This document shows, in pieces, positions 50,932 through 60,277 of a DNA stretch of 64,000 nucleotides. This stretch comes from CABZJG01 sp902512685 (GTDB lineage: Bacteria > Pseudomonadota > Alphaproteobacteria > Rhodobacterales > Rhodobacteraceae), in contig CP179201.1 in the NCBI GenBank assembly GCA_051201605.1, forward strand, positions 310,001-374,000, in the 5' to 3' direction. The notes beneath the pieces are model-generated. The model was not told where the DNA came from. It did not search any database and saw only the letters and a list, made by a program, of their open reading frames with translations. Numbering within the stretch: position 1 is the first letter of the stretch; every line of letters starts with the position of its first letter. A program made the position numbers and the translations under genes.

Positions 50932-52260
50932 ATGACCATCACCCGTTTTGCCCCTTCGCCGACCGGCTACCTGCATGTGGGAAATATGCGCCCGGCCTTG
51001 ATGAATTATTTGATCACCCGCAAAGCGGGCGGTACGTTTATCTTGCGTATTGATGATACCGACCCAGAGCGTTCAAAAGATGAATATGTCGAGGCGATCA
51101 AAGAAGATCTGACATGGCTTGGTTTGAGCTGGGACCGGATTGAACGGCAATCTGAAAGGCTTGCACGGTATGATGCTGCTGCCGACAAGCTGCGTGAGAT
51201 GGGGCTTTTATACGAATGCTTTGAAACCCCGACCGAGCTTGATCTCAAGCGCAAAAAACAGCTCAACATGGGCAAGCCGCCAGTTTATGACCGCGCTGCA
51301 CTTGCGCTCAGCGATGCGGAAAAAGCTGCGCTGCGGGCCGAACGGGGCCAAGGCCATTGGCGGTTCAAACTTGATCAAACGCGGATTGAATGGGCTGATG
51401 GTATTTTGGGCGATATTTCAATTGATGCGGCCAGCGTCTCTGATCCGGTGTTGATCCGGGGGGATGGCCAGTATCTTTATACGCTGGCTTCGGTTGTAGA
51501 TGATGTGGAAATGGGCATCACCAATGTGGTGCGCGGCTCGGACCATGTGACCAATACGGCCACCCAAATCCAGATGATCCGCGCTTTGGGCGGTGAGGTG
51601 CCGCAATTTGCCCATCATTCGCTGCTGACCGGGCCGCAAGGCGAAGCGCTGTCAAAACGGCTTGGGACTTTGGCGCTGCGCGATATGCGCACGCGCGGCA
51701 TTGCACCGGAAGCCTTGACCAGTTTGATGGCGCGGCTTGGATCCAGCCAGCCGGTTGAATTGCGCGACGATCTGAGGGAATTGGCCGCGGGATTTGAGCT
51801 GTCGCAGTTCGGCTCGGCGCCGACAAAATTTGATGTAGAAGACTTGATGCCTCTTACTGCACGGCATTTGCAAAGCCTGCCACTGTCTACGGTGGCGGGT
51901 GCGGTTGCGGCGGCTGGTGTGCCGGATGCGCTGGCGGAAAATTTCTGGACTGTAACGCGCGATAATATCAGCACGCTGAATGACCTGGACAGCTGGTGGC
52001 AGCTCTTTTCACAAGGGGCAGAGCCGGTGGTGGCCGACGAAGACCGCGCCTTTGTGGATCAGGCGCTTGCGCTTTTACCTGATGGCCCCTTTGATGATGG
52101 CACATGGTCAGCTTGGACTGCCGAAGTGAAAGCGGCCAGCGGGCGTAAGGGAAAATCGCTTTTCATGCCGCTTCGCCTTGCATTGACAGGTCAGGCGCAC
52201 GGGCCTGATATGGCATCGGTGATGCCGCTGTTACAGGTGATCAAAGCAAAGGGCGGCTAA
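50932..52260 (+). CDS. gltX: Glutamate--tRNA ligase
   Basis: 442 residues. Class I synthetase with 'RFAPSPTGYLHVGNMRPALMNYL' containing the HIGH-like HVGN, 'RIDDTDPERSKDEYVEAI', 'VRGSDHVTNTATQIQMI', and 'ALSKRLGT' as the KMSKS-like loop, followed by a short anticodon-binding region. Start ATG 50932 follows AGGAGACC. Alphaproteobacteria often carry two GltX proteins, one of which also serves tRNA-Gln; the variant HVGN and SKR loops place this one in the second, shorter group. It overlaps the DUF1244 gene tail to tail by four bases. Confidence 0.94.
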   Translation: MTITRFAPSPTGYLHVGNMRPALMNYLITRKAGGTFILRIDDTDPERSKDEYVEAIKEDLTWLGLSWDRIERQSERLARYDAAADKLREMGLLYECFETPTELDLKRKKQLNMGKPPVYDRAALALSDAEKAALRAERGQGHWRFKLDQTRIEWADGILGDISIDAASVSDPVLIRGDGQYLYTLASVVDDVEMGITNVVRGSDHVTNTATQIQMIRALGGEVPQFAHHSLLTGPQGEALSKRLGTLALRDMRTRGIAPEALTSLMARLGSSQPVELRDDLRELAAGFELSQFGSAPTKFDVEDLMPLTARHLQSLPLSTVAGAVAAAGVPDALAENFWTVTRDNISTLNDLDSWWQLFSQGAEPVVADEDRAFVDQALALLPDGPFDDGTWSAWTAEVKAASGRKGKSLFMPLRLALTGQAHGPDMASVMPLLQVIKAKGG

Positions 52261-52574
52261 TCCGGCTGTTCGCCAACATTTTTGGCAAATGCGATTTTAA
52301 AGTCGGCCTCTTGCGATGGGGTTGCTTGCGTTTGATAGGTGGCTTTCCATGCGTCCATGGTCATGCCGTAAAATGCCTCGCGTGCCGCGTCTTTAGACAT
52401 CTCGATGCCTTTGTCTGCTGCCGCTTCTTGATACCAACGAGACAGGCAATTGCGGCAAAATCCGGCCAGGTTCATCAGGTCGATATTTTGCACGTCAGTG
52501 CGTTTTTCCATCAGATGGCTGCGCAGCGTGCGAAAAGCGGCGGCTTCAAGTTCAAGTTGGGTTTGCCTATCCAT
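52257..52574 (-). CDS. DUF1244 family protein
   Basis: 105 residues. 'AAAFRTLRSHLMEKRTDVQNIDLMNLAGFCRNCLSRWY' (two parts) and 'KDAAREAFYGMTMDAWKATYQ' match DUF1244, a helical, probably metal-binding family in proteobacteria with a conserved CRNC motif. The role is unknown. Start at the second of two in-frame ATGs (52574), since AGGAG sits six bases upstream of it. It is followed 18 bases upstream in genome order by an N-formylglutamate amidohydrolase that reads the same way. Confidence 0.88.
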   Translation of the reverse strand: MDRQTQLELEAAAFRTLRSHLMEKRTDVQNIDLMNLAGFCRNCLSRWYQEAAADKGIEMSKDAAREAFYGMTMDAWKATYQTQATPSQEADFKIAFAKNVGEQPD

Positions 52575-52598
52575 CTGCATCTCCTGTCGCTATGTTTG

Positions 52599-53339
52599 TT
52601 AAACAGATAAGCCCTTCAGCGTGTCTTGCAAGATGGGTGCAAGCCGTGTGGCCCATTTTTGTTCTTCTTCTTGCGTGGTAATCAGATCATTGCGCAGTTC
52701 AATCAGCGCATTTAAGCGGCCATGCTGCAACGCATGCCGGTCGATTGCATCGCCGGGCAGATCCCCGCGGTAAGGTTGGTTATCGCCCACGCAAAGATCG
52801 CTTTCACAGCGTAGCCGAGCCAGCAGCGGGTCGGTAAAGCGGCGATCCTCTGCCGATAGGACGCCGATCTGCCAAGGTCTTGTTGGTCCGGTTTTAAGCT
52901 GCGGGGTAAAGGAATGGATGGACAGGATCACCGGATCCTCCAGCGCCGCTGCCATCTCTGCGACGGCGCGGTGATAGGGCCGGTGAAACGCGTCAAGCCG
53001 GCGATTTATTTCGGCGTCATCTGCAAACCTGTTGGCTTCGATAATTGTGCCGTCATACAGCTTCATCAATAAAGTGGGATCATCTTCGCCGCGGTTCGGA
53101 TCAATCACCAAACGCGAAAAATTTGAACACACCACTGGGGCCTGCAGGATAGCGCCAAGCGCCTGCGCCACGCCCTTGGCCCCGATATCATAGGCAATAT
53201 GGCGCTGCATATCGGCCGCAGCAATGCCCAAGTCGCCCCCATTTACAATATCAGGAACCACATTTGTTGCATGATCACAGATCACTAACCATTGTGATTT
53301 TGCCGCCGAATTTATAATCTCATAGGGTTGGTATGTCAT
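52599..53339 (-). CDS. N-formylglutamate amidohydrolase family protein
   Basis: 246 residues. 'QWLVICDHATNVVP' carries the first metal site, 'VVCSNFSRLVIDPNRGEDDPTL' the family's hallmark, 'ILSIHSFTPQL' and 'GDNQPYRGDLPGDAIDRHAL' further ligand residues. HutG-type members hydrolyse N-formylglutamate to glutamate and formate at the end of histidine breakdown, but no hut genes accompany it, so the real substrate could be another N-acyl acidic amino acid. AAGGTG eight bases upstream supports ATG 53339. Divergent from pyk across about 150 bases. Confidence 0.88.
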   Translation of the reverse strand: MTYQPYEIINSAAKSQWLVICDHATNVVPDIVNGGDLGIAAADMQRHIAYDIGAKGVAQALGAILQAPVVCSNFSRLVIDPNRGEDDPTLLMKLYDGTIIEANRFADDAEINRRLDAFHRPYHRAVAEMAAALEDPVILSIHSFTPQLKTGPTRPWQIGVLSAEDRRFTDPLLARLRCESDLCVGDNQPYRGDLPGDAIDRHALQHGRLNALIELRNDLITTQEEEQKWATRLAPILQDTLKGLSV

Positions 53340-53488
53340 AGAGGTGACACCTTTTTGCTTCATTCATAGAGCAGTTGTACCGAAAATGGAAATGGTGCAT
53401 AAGCGCCGATGTTATCGCTAACAATAACGCCTGTGGTTTCAGCAAAGTCATTTGTGCTATTGAGTAGAAAGTTGAAAAGGAACGTTTA

Positions 53489-54934
53489 ATGAGACGCCAC
53501 CGCAATGTGAAAATTGTTGCTACACTTGGCCCTGTATCCGACAGCTACGACACAATTCGCGCCCTGCATGAAGCAGGGGCAGATGTGTTTCGGCTGAACA
53601 TGAGCCATGGAGAGCATAGCGAAATTACCACTCGGCACAGTATAATCCGAAAAGTCGAAAAAGATCTTGGTAGCCCGATCGGAATTTTAGCTGATTTACA
53701 GGGGCCGAAATTGCGAGTTGGCGTTTTTGCAAACGGCGAAGAAGAGCTTAAAAAGGGCGCTTCTTTCCGGCTTGACCTTGATGATGCGGAAGGTTCGATT
53801 GAGCGTGTCCAGCTGCCGCATCAGGAAATATTTTCAGTTCTCAAGCCTGAGGCGCATTTGCTCGTCAATGATGGAAAAATCCGTCTAAAAGTTGATCAAT
53901 GCGGTTCGGATTTTGCCAATTGTACAGTTGTGACGGGTGGCATTATTTCCAACCGCAAAGGCGTCAACGTGCCCGATGTTGTGCTGCCGGTGGCAGCCCT
54001 ATCGGAAAAAGACCGCAAAGATCTTGAATTTGTGTGTGATCTTGGGGTGGACTGGCTGGCGCTTTCTTTTGTGCAGCGGCCCGAAGATTTGCTTGAGGCC
54101 CGTGAACTTGCCCGTGGCCGCGCCGCGATCCTGTCCAAGATTGAAAAGCCCGCAGCGATCGACCGGTTTGACGATATCTTGAACGTCTCGGATGGCATAA
54201 TGGTGGCGCGCGGCGATCTTGGCGTTGAACTGCCGGTGCAAAATGTACCGCCCATTCAAAAACGTTTGGTGCGCAAATGCCGCGCCGCTGCCAAACCGGT
54301 AATTGTCGCGACCCAAATGCTTGAATCGATGATCGAAAGCCCAATGCCGACACGCGCCGAGGTCTCCGATGTGGCCACGGCGATTTATGAAGGCGCCGAT
54401 GCGATCATGCTATCGGCCGAATCCGCGGCTGGCAGTTATCCGGTTGAAGCGGTGACCACCATGGACAATGTGGCCGTCGAAGTTGAAAGCGACCCTATTT
54501 ATACCGAAATTATCGAGGCCTCGCGCTCAGCCAAACGCCAATCGGTGGCCGATGGTATTGTCGCAGCCGCGCGGGAAATCGCGGAGACCACCGACATCAA
54601 AGTCATCTGTTGTTACACGCAGTCGGGCACAACCGCGCTTTTGACCGCGCGCGAGCGGCCGCGGGTACCGATTATTGCGATGACACCGCTGAACAATACC
54701 GCCCGCCGTTTGGCATTGTCCTGGGGCGTGAACTGCGTCCAGTCCCAGCCTAAACTGCGCTTTAAAGAGGCCGTGGTCAGCGCCGTTCGCGCGGCCTTGG
54801 CCGAAGGCTATGCGGGGGCAAGTGATCAGGTGGTGATTACCGCTGGCGTGCCCTTTAATATCCCCGGCACCACCAATATTCTGCGCGTGGCGCCCTGCGA
54901 CGAGCGGATGATCTATGCCACAGACCCCGATTAG
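53489..54934 (+). CDS. pyk: Pyruvate kinase
   Basis: 481 residues. 'KIVATLGPVSDSYDTIRALHEAGADVFRLNMSHGEH' (split) is the N-terminal nucleotide and substrate region, 'DLQGPKLRVG' follows, 'ILSKIEKPAAIDRF' carries the catalytic lysine, 'GIMVARGDLGVELP' binds phosphate and metal, and 'TQMLESM' and 'ADAIMLSAESAAGSYPVEAV' complete the site. It makes ATP and pyruvate from PEP. It is monocistronic as far as I see; AAAGGA precedes the start. A short GGTAA/TTACC palindrome follows the stop. Confidence 0.96.
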   Translation: MRRHRNVKIVATLGPVSDSYDTIRALHEAGADVFRLNMSHGEHSEITTRHSIIRKVEKDLGSPIGILADLQGPKLRVGVFANGEEELKKGASFRLDLDDAEGSIERVQLPHQEIFSVLKPEAHLLVNDGKIRLKVDQCGSDFANCTVVTGGIISNRKGVNVPDVVLPVAALSEKDRKDLEFVCDLGVDWLALSFVQRPEDLLEARELARGRAAILSKIEKPAAIDRFDDILNVSDGIMVARGDLGVELPVQNVPPIQKRLVRKCRAAAKPVIVATQMLESMIESPMPTRAEVSDVATAIYEGADAIMLSAESAAGSYPVEAVTTMDNVAVEVESDPIYTEIIEASRSAKRQSVADGIVAAAREIAETTDIKVICCYTQSGTTALLTARERPRVPIIAMTPLNNTARRLALSWGVNCVQSQPKLRFKEAVVSAVRAALAEGYAGASDQVVITAGVPFNIPGTTNILRVAPCDERMIYATDPD

Positions 54935-55050
54935 GTAAGTTTACCCTTGCGCTTCGTTTCAAGCCGACCTATACGGCAGCTCTGTTTGCGCGTCCGGCCG
55001 AAGGGCATGCCGAGTCGCGCGGGAACCGACCCAAAGAATAGGAGACGGAA

Positions 55051-55251
55051 ATGCCTAAGATGAAGACCAAATCGAGCTGCAAAAAGCGGTTCAAGGTGAC
55101 AGCCAGCGGCCGCGTAAAATCCGCACAAGCCGGCAAACGTCACGGAATGATCAAACGCACAACCAAATTCATCCGCAACGCCCGCGGTACAACTGTCATG
55201 TCGACCCCTGATGAGAAAATCATCAAGTCGATGATGCCGTATTCGCGATAG
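55051..55251 (+). CDS. rpmI: 50S ribosomal protein L35
   Basis: 66 residues, basic: 'PKMKTKSSCKKRFKVTASGRVK' begins it and 'KRHGMIKRTTKFIRNARGT' follows. AGGAG stands before the ATG. Thirteen bases separate it from rplT. The usual upstream partner infC is not here; pyk lies 116 bases away instead. Confidence 0.97.
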   Translation: MPKMKTKSSCKKRFKVTASGRVKSAQAGKRHGMIKRTTKFIRNARGTTVMSTPDEKIIKSMMPYSR

Positions 55252-55264
55252 GAGGGTTTGAGAT

Positions 55265-55627
55265 ATGTCACGCGTTAAAGGGGGCACAGTAACCCACGCC
55301 CGTCACAAGAAAATCGTTCAACAGGCCAAAGGCTATTATGGCCGCCGCAAAAACACCTTTAAGGTGGCGGCGCAGGCTGTTGACAAAGCCAATCAATACG
55401 CCACACGCGACCGTCATAATCGCAAGCGCAACTTCCGTGCGCTTTGGATTCAGCGGATCAATGCGGCCGTGCGCAGTCATGATGCGGCACTGACCTATTC
55501 ACGGTTTATCAATGGATTGACATTGGCCGGGGTTGAAGTTGACCGCAAAGTTCTGGCCGATCTGGCAGTGCATGAGCCCGAAGCATTCGGCGCGATTGTC
55601 GATCAGGCGAAAGCAGCCCTAGCTTAA
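55265..55627 (+). CDS. rplT: 50S ribosomal protein L20
   Basis: 120 residues with the diagnostic 'SRVKGGTVTHARHKKIVQQAKGYYGRRKNTF' (long basic N-terminal helix region) and 'NRKRNFRALWIQRINAAVR'. L20 is essential for early 50S assembly and in some bacteria represses its own operon. AGGAGGG precedes it, and a hairpin terminator follows 18 bases after the stop. Confidence 0.97.
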   Translation: MSRVKGGTVTHARHKKIVQQAKGYYGRRKNTFKVAAQAVDKANQYATRDRHNRKRNFRALWIQRINAAVRSHDAALTYSRFINGLTLAGVEVDRKVLADLAVHEPEAFGAIVDQAKAALA

Positions 55628-55645
55628 TCACCCTATAAGGTTTAT

Positions 55646-55681
55646 AAAAAAGCTGCCCATGATTTTAGGGCGGCTTTTTTT
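55646..55681 (+). terminator. Rho-independent terminator of rpmI-rplT
   Basis: AAAAAAGCTGCCC and GGGCGGCTTTTTTT form an eight-pair GC-core stem with one G-T wobble and a nine-base loop, followed by eight T. Because the flanking A and T runs mirror each other, it could also work on the minus strand. Confidence 0.88.
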
Positions 55682-55692
55682 ATGGGTAATTT

Positions 55693-55842
55693 ATGGGCGA
55701 AGAAAATTATTTTCGCGATTATATGCATCGCACAGACGATTTGATGATCAACAAATTGGACTATGACTTGATGTCTGCCAATGGCATGATCAAAGACCTG
55801 CGCAAAATGGTCGAGTTGCATGGGCGAAAATCTATTTTCTAG
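55693..55842 (+). CDS. Possible small protein, 49 residues
   Basis: A short frame not usually called: begins MGEENYFRDYMHRTDDLM and ends 'MVELHGRKSIF'. It is rich in Met (six), acidic residues and Asp/Tyr and predicts a helical peptide. It starts 12 bases after the rplT terminator, with only a weak ribosome site (TATGGG/TAATTT), and ends 75 bases before pheS. It belongs to no family I recognise. Codon choice resembles its neighbours, which mildly supports it. Confidence 0.4.
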   Translation: MGEENYFRDYMHRTDDLMINKLDYDLMSANGMIKDLRKMVELHGRKSIF

Positions 55843-55917
55843 CGCCCTGCGTGGCCTTGCCACCTTGCACTGGTCATTCAGTATGATAGCAAAGACCTGA
55901 TGTAACGGAGGGTCACG

Positions 55918-56991
55918 ATGCAAGAGCTGCGCGATAAATATATCTCTGCCATTGCCGATGCGGCTGATGAGGACGCATTGGAAGCCGTGCGTTTGGCGGC
56001 TGTCGGCAAAAAAGGCGAAGTCAGCCTTAAAATGCGCGAGCTGGGCAAAATGACCCCCGAAGAACGGCAGGTGGCCGGCCCTGCGCTGAATGCGCTTAAG
56101 GACGAGCTGAATTCTGCGCTCGCAGCGCGCAAATCATCGCTTGCGGCTGCGGCGCTTGACGCGCGGCTGCGCACTGAATGGCTGGATGTCACTTTGCCGG
56201 CGCGGCGCCGAGGTGAGGGCAGCATTCATCCAATATCGCAGGTCACGGAGGAAATAGCCGCAATCTTTGCCGATATGGGTTTTGCCGTGGCCGAAGGGCC
56301 GCGTATTGATACCGATTGGTATAATTTTGACGCGCTGAACATCCCCGGTCATCATCCGGCCCGCGCTGAAATGGACACGTTTTATATGCACCGGGCCGAC
56401 GGGGACAACCGTCCGCCGCATGTGCTGCGCACCCATACAAGTCCGGTTCAAATTCGCACCATGGAAAAAACCGGCGCGCCGGTGCGGGTGATTTGCCCGG
56501 GCGGCGTTTACCGCGCGGATTATGACCAAACCCACACCCCGATGTTTCATCAGGTCGAAGGGCTTGCGGTTGATAAAGATATCTCGATGGCCAATCTCAA
56601 ATGGGTGCTGGAAGAGTTTGTCAAAGCATTTTTTGAAGTTGATAATGTCGATCTGCGTTTTCGCGCATCGCATTTCCCGTTCACCGAACCTTCGGCCGAA
56701 GTTGATATCCGCTGCTCTTGGGCGGGCGGACAGCTAAAGGTGGGCGAAGGTGATGACTGGCTGGAAATTCTTGGCTCGGGTATGGTGCATCCCAAAGTGC
56801 TTGCTGCCGGCGGCATAGACCCCAACGAATGGCAGGGATTTGCCTTTGGTATGGGCATCGACCGCATCGCGATGCTGAAATACGGCATTCCCGATTTGCG
56901 CTCTTTCTTTGACAGCGACCTGCGCTGGTTGCGCCATTATGGCTTTGCCGCATTGGATCAGCCCACCTTGCATGGCGGGCTAAGCCGCTGA
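55918..56991 (+). CDS. pheS: Phenylalanine--tRNA ligase alpha subunit
   Basis: 357 residues. N-terminal coiled coil, then motif 1 around 'GSIHPISQVTEEIAAIFADMGF', motif 2 'VRVICPGGVYRADYDQTHTPMFHQVEG' (split) and motif 3 'GFAFGMGIDRIAMLKYGI'. ACGGAGGG precedes ATG. It shares one base with the next gene, a glutamine amidotransferase that lies between pheS and pheT. Confidence 0.96.
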   Translation: MQELRDKYISAIADAADEDALEAVRLAAVGKKGEVSLKMRELGKMTPEERQVAGPALNALKDELNSALAARKSSLAAAALDARLRTEWLDVTLPARRRGEGSIHPISQVTEEIAAIFADMGFAVAEGPRIDTDWYNFDALNIPGHHPARAEMDTFYMHRADGDNRPPHVLRTHTSPVQIRTMEKTGAPVRVICPGGVYRADYDQTHTPMFHQVEGLAVDKDISMANLKWVLEEFVKAFFEVDNVDLRFRASHFPFTEPSAEVDIRCSWAGGQLKVGEGDDWLEILGSGMVHPKVLAAGGIDPNEWQGFAFGMGIDRIAMLKYGIPDLRSFFDSDLRWLRHYGFAALDQPTLHGGLSR

Positions 56992-57776
56992 TGACGGCTC
57001 TTTTGATCATAGAGGCGAACACGCCGGATATGATAGCCCTCGGGGGCGCAGCTGCGCGCGGTTTTCAAAAATGCCTTGCGCAGATAGATCCCGATTTGGA
57101 TATCCGTGTCGCCGCACCCTATGTCGCGGACATAGAGCCGCAAAGCTTAGATGATATCGACGGTGTAATATTCACCGGATCAGGCGTGGCGTGGTCTGCC
57201 GATGCAGCCGAAGCAGCGCCGCAAAGACGGGCAATGGAAACCGTTTTTGCAAAAGGAATTGCAAGCTGGGGCAGCTGTAATGGACTGCAACTGGCGGCGG
57301 TCGTGCTTGGCGGCAGCGTGCAAGCCTCTTCTAATGGAATAGAGGTCGGTGTGGCGCGCGCCACGCGTAAAACCGATGCTGGAAAAGCGCATCCGGCTTT
57401 AAAAGGCCGCCCTGATACATATTCCGCGCCCTGTATCCACCGCGATGAGGTCAAAACATTGCCCACCGGGGCTGTGCTGCTGGCTGAAAATGACCACTCG
57501 CCTGTGCAATCTTTTGCCTATGCCCAAGACGGCATTGACTTTTGGGGGGCTCAATATCACCCCGAACTGGAAAGCGCAGATATTGCCAGTTACTTGAATA
57601 AGCCGGGCACTCTTTTTGAAAAAAAGGCTTATATGATTGAGGATCTGATCCTTGCGGACACCGATCCAGATGCCGCAGCTCGTGTCGGCACGACACTGGC
57701 CGATTTACAGCCCGAAATGCGAACCACAGAACTTGCCAATTGGCTTGTCCACGTCAAAGACAGGATGCACCCATGA
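56991..57776 (+). CDS. Class I glutamine amidotransferase-like protein, between pheS and pheT
   Basis: 261 residues. 'GVIFTGSGVAW' forms the oxyanion loop and the nucleophile Cys is in 'ASWGSCNGLQLAAVVLGG'; the histidine-glutamate pair lies in 'FWGAQYHPELE'. The usual GxCxG elbow reads GSCNG. It resembles GMP-synthase-type glutaminase domains acting as stand-alone gamma-glutamyl hydrolases (GATase1, PuuD-like group). The gene overlaps pheS by one base and pheT by four, so its expression is tied to the synthetase. I cannot tell the substrate; the position may be a convenience or reflect amino acid supply. Confidence 0.85.
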   Translation: MTALLIIEANTPDMIALGGAAARGFQKCLAQIDPDLDIRVAAPYVADIEPQSLDDIDGVIFTGSGVAWSADAAEAAPQRRAMETVFAKGIASWGSCNGLQLAAVVLGGSVQASSNGIEVGVARATRKTDAGKAHPALKGRPDTYSAPCIHRDEVKTLPTGAVLLAENDHSPVQSFAYAQDGIDFWGAQYHPELESADIASYLNKPGTLFEKKAYMIEDLILADTDPDAAARVGTTLADLQPEMRTTELANWLVHVKDRMHP

Positions 57777-60172
57777 AATTCACCCTTTCTTGGCTCTATG
57801 ACCACCTCGAAACTCAGGCGGCTTTAGAGGATATTCTTTATGCGCTGACCGATTTGGGGCTTGAGGTTGAAGAGGTTTCAAACCCCGGTGACCGGCTCAA
57901 GGATTTTACCATCGGAAAAGTGATTTCGGCAGAAAAGCATCCCGATGCGGATAAGCTAAAGGTCTGTCAGGTCGACACCGATGAAGGCCCAAGTCAGATC
58001 ATCTGCGGCGCCCCGAATGCCCGCGCGGGCATCACAGTGGTGATCGCCAAGCCCGGCACCTATGTGCCCGGCATTGATACCACCATCGGGGTGGGAAAAA
58101 TCCGCGGTATCGAAAGCTTTGGTATGATGTGCTCTGAGCGCGAAATGGAGCTGTCGGATGAGCATGACGGCATTATCGAACTCCCGTCGGGCGAAGTTGG
58201 CGCGCGGTTTACCGACTGGCTGGCGGCCAATGATCCGGCCAAAGTTGATACTGTCATCGAAATTGCCATCACCCCCAACCGGCCCGATGCGCTGGGCGTG
58301 CGCGGTATTGCCCGCGATTTGGCGGCGCGCGGCCTTGGCCGCTTAAAACCGCAGGATGTCACAGCGGTAAAAGGTGAATTTGCCTGTCCTATAACTGTGA
58401 GCATTGACGAAGATACGCTTGAGCAATGCCCGGTCTTTTTTGGCCGCGTGATCAAGGGCGTAAAAAACGGGCCTAGCCCGCAATGGATGCAAGACCGGCT
58501 GAAAGCCATTGGCCTGCGGCCGATTTCGGCTTTGGTGGATATCACAAATTTCTTTACCTATGACAGCAACCGGCCATTGCACGTCTTTGATGCTTCCAAA
58601 GTTGCCGGGAACAGTTTGCGTATTCACCGCGCCAAGGGCGGCGAAAGCTTTGCCGCACTGGATGACAAAGATTATACACTGGCCGAAGGAATGACAGCGA
58701 TTTCCGATGCAAATCAGGTCGAAAGCCTTGCCGGGATCATGGGCGGATCACATTCTGGGTGCACCGATGAGACCACGGATGTCTTTTTGGAAGCGGCCTT
58801 TTTTGACCCTGTGCGCACCGCCTATACTGGCCGCGCTTTGAAGATTAACTCGGATGCGCGCTACCGCTTTGAGCGCGGGATCGACCCTGCTTGGACCCCC
58901 ACAGGGGTCGAGGCTGCAACGCAGATGATTATGGATCTGTGCGGCGGCACGCCATCGGATGTTGTCACTGCCGGCCAACTGCCGGATCATACGCGGGCCT
59001 ACCGTTTGGATACCGACCGTGTGCAATCGCTTGTCGGGATGGAGATTGCCCCCCAGACCCAGCGCGACACGCTTGAAGCGCTTGGGTTTGTCATGGATGG
59101 CGATATGGCGCAGGTGCCAAGCTGGCGCCCCGATGTAATGGGCGAAGCTGATCTGGTCGAAGAAGTCGCGCGCATCGCCTCGCTTAGCCGGTTGCAAGGC
59201 AAAGCCCTGCCGCGCGGCACCTCAGGTGTACCAAAACAAATCCAGTCCCCGATGCAAAAGCGTGAACAGATCGCGCGGCGCACCATGGCGGCCTTGGGCT
59301 ATAATGAATGCGTCAGCTATTCGTTTATCGACCATGCCTCGGCTGTGCTTTTTGGCGGCGGGGATGATGCCAGCATGCTGGAAAACCCCATCAGTTCGGA
59401 AATGAGCCATATGCGCCCCGACCTTCTGCCCGGCCTGTTGCAAGCGGCCAGCCGTAATCAGGCGCGCGGCTTTTCCGATATGGCGCTGTTTGAGGTGGGC
59501 CCTGCTTTTCACGGCGGCGAACCTGAGGAACAGCATCTACAGGTCAGCGGTCTGCTGATTGGCCAGACCGGTCCCAAAGATGTCCATGGCGAGGCACGGG
59601 CTGTAGATCTTTATGATGCCAAAGCGGATGCCGAAGCGGTGCTTGCAGCCATTGGTGCCCCAGCCAAAATGCAAATCCAGCGCGAAGGGGCCGAATGGTG
59701 GCACCCCGGACGGCACGGACGGTTCTGCCTTGGGCCCAAGAAAACACTGGCTGTTTTTGGCGAAATTCATCCCAAGGTTTTGACCGCGCTTGAGATCAAA
59801 GGACCGGCCGTTGGTTTTACCATCTGGCCTGAAGCGGTTCCAATGCCGCGCAACACCTCGGCCACACGGCCGGCGCTTCATTTAAGCGACCTGCAAGCGG
59901 TCGAGCGGGATTTTGCTTTTGTTGTCGATCAAGGCGTTGAGGCTATCACTTTGGTTAATGCTGCTGCCGGGGCGGACAAGGCCCTGATCCAAGAGGTGCG
60001 GGTTTTCGACGAGTTTATCGGAGGCCGTTTGGGCGAGGGTAAAAAATCGATCGCTTTACGCGCGCGGTTGCAGCCCACCGAGGCCACTTTGACCGATCAA
60101 GATATCGAAGCTGCCAGCCAGAAAATCATCCAAAAAGTGTTGAAGGCCACGGGTGGGGATTTGCGCGAATAA
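57773..60172 (+). CDS. pheT: Phenylalanine--tRNA ligase beta subunit
   Basis: 799 residues: an N-terminal tRNA-binding EMAP-like domain ('FTIGKVISAEKHPDADKLKVC'), B3/B4 editing domain with 'VDITNFFTYDSNRPLHVFDASKV', B5 DNA-binding-like domain, core and C-terminal ferredoxin-type anticodon domain ending 'FDEFIGGRLGEGKKSIALR'. ATG 57773 overlaps the amidotransferase stop. The longer frame from 57740 adds a non-conserved head and is rejected. Confidence 0.96.
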   Translation: MKFTLSWLYDHLETQAALEDILYALTDLGLEVEEVSNPGDRLKDFTIGKVISAEKHPDADKLKVCQVDTDEGPSQIICGAPNARAGITVVIAKPGTYVPGIDTTIGVGKIRGIESFGMMCSEREMELSDEHDGIIELPSGEVGARFTDWLAANDPAKVDTVIEIAITPNRPDALGVRGIARDLAARGLGRLKPQDVTAVKGEFACPITVSIDEDTLEQCPVFFGRVIKGVKNGPSPQWMQDRLKAIGLRPISALVDITNFFTYDSNRPLHVFDASKVAGNSLRIHRAKGGESFAALDDKDYTLAEGMTAISDANQVESLAGIMGGSHSGCTDETTDVFLEAAFFDPVRTAYTGRALKINSDARYRFERGIDPAWTPTGVEAATQMIMDLCGGTPSDVVTAGQLPDHTRAYRLDTDRVQSLVGMEIAPQTQRDTLEALGFVMDGDMAQVPSWRPDVMGEADLVEEVARIASLSRLQGKALPRGTSGVPKQIQSPMQKREQIARRTMAALGYNECVSYSFIDHASAVLFGGGDDASMLENPISSEMSHMRPDLLPGLLQAASRNQARGFSDMALFEVGPAFHGGEPEEQHLQVSGLLIGQTGPKDVHGEARAVDLYDAKADAEAVLAAIGAPAKMQIQREGAEWWHPGRHGRFCLGPKKTLAVFGEIHPKVLTALEIKGPAVGFTIWPEAVPMPRNTSATRPALHLSDLQAVERDFAFVVDQGVEAITLVNAAAGADKALIQEVRVFDEFIGGRLGEGKKSIALRARLQPTEATLTDQDIEAASQKIIQKVLKATGGDLRE

Positions 60173-60277
60173 AGATACAGTACCGATGCGGGTAGGTCGG
60201 TTCGGAGACAGAGACCTTTAAAGTTGGCGGCGCCAGAACCCTTTCTGCTAAGCCAAAAAATGAGCCACGGGAAAGGC

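Noticed and set aside
54935..55050. Autoregulatory leader for rpmI-rplT
   Set aside because: There is a plausible leader length, but no pairing pattern that I can match to known L20 leaders.
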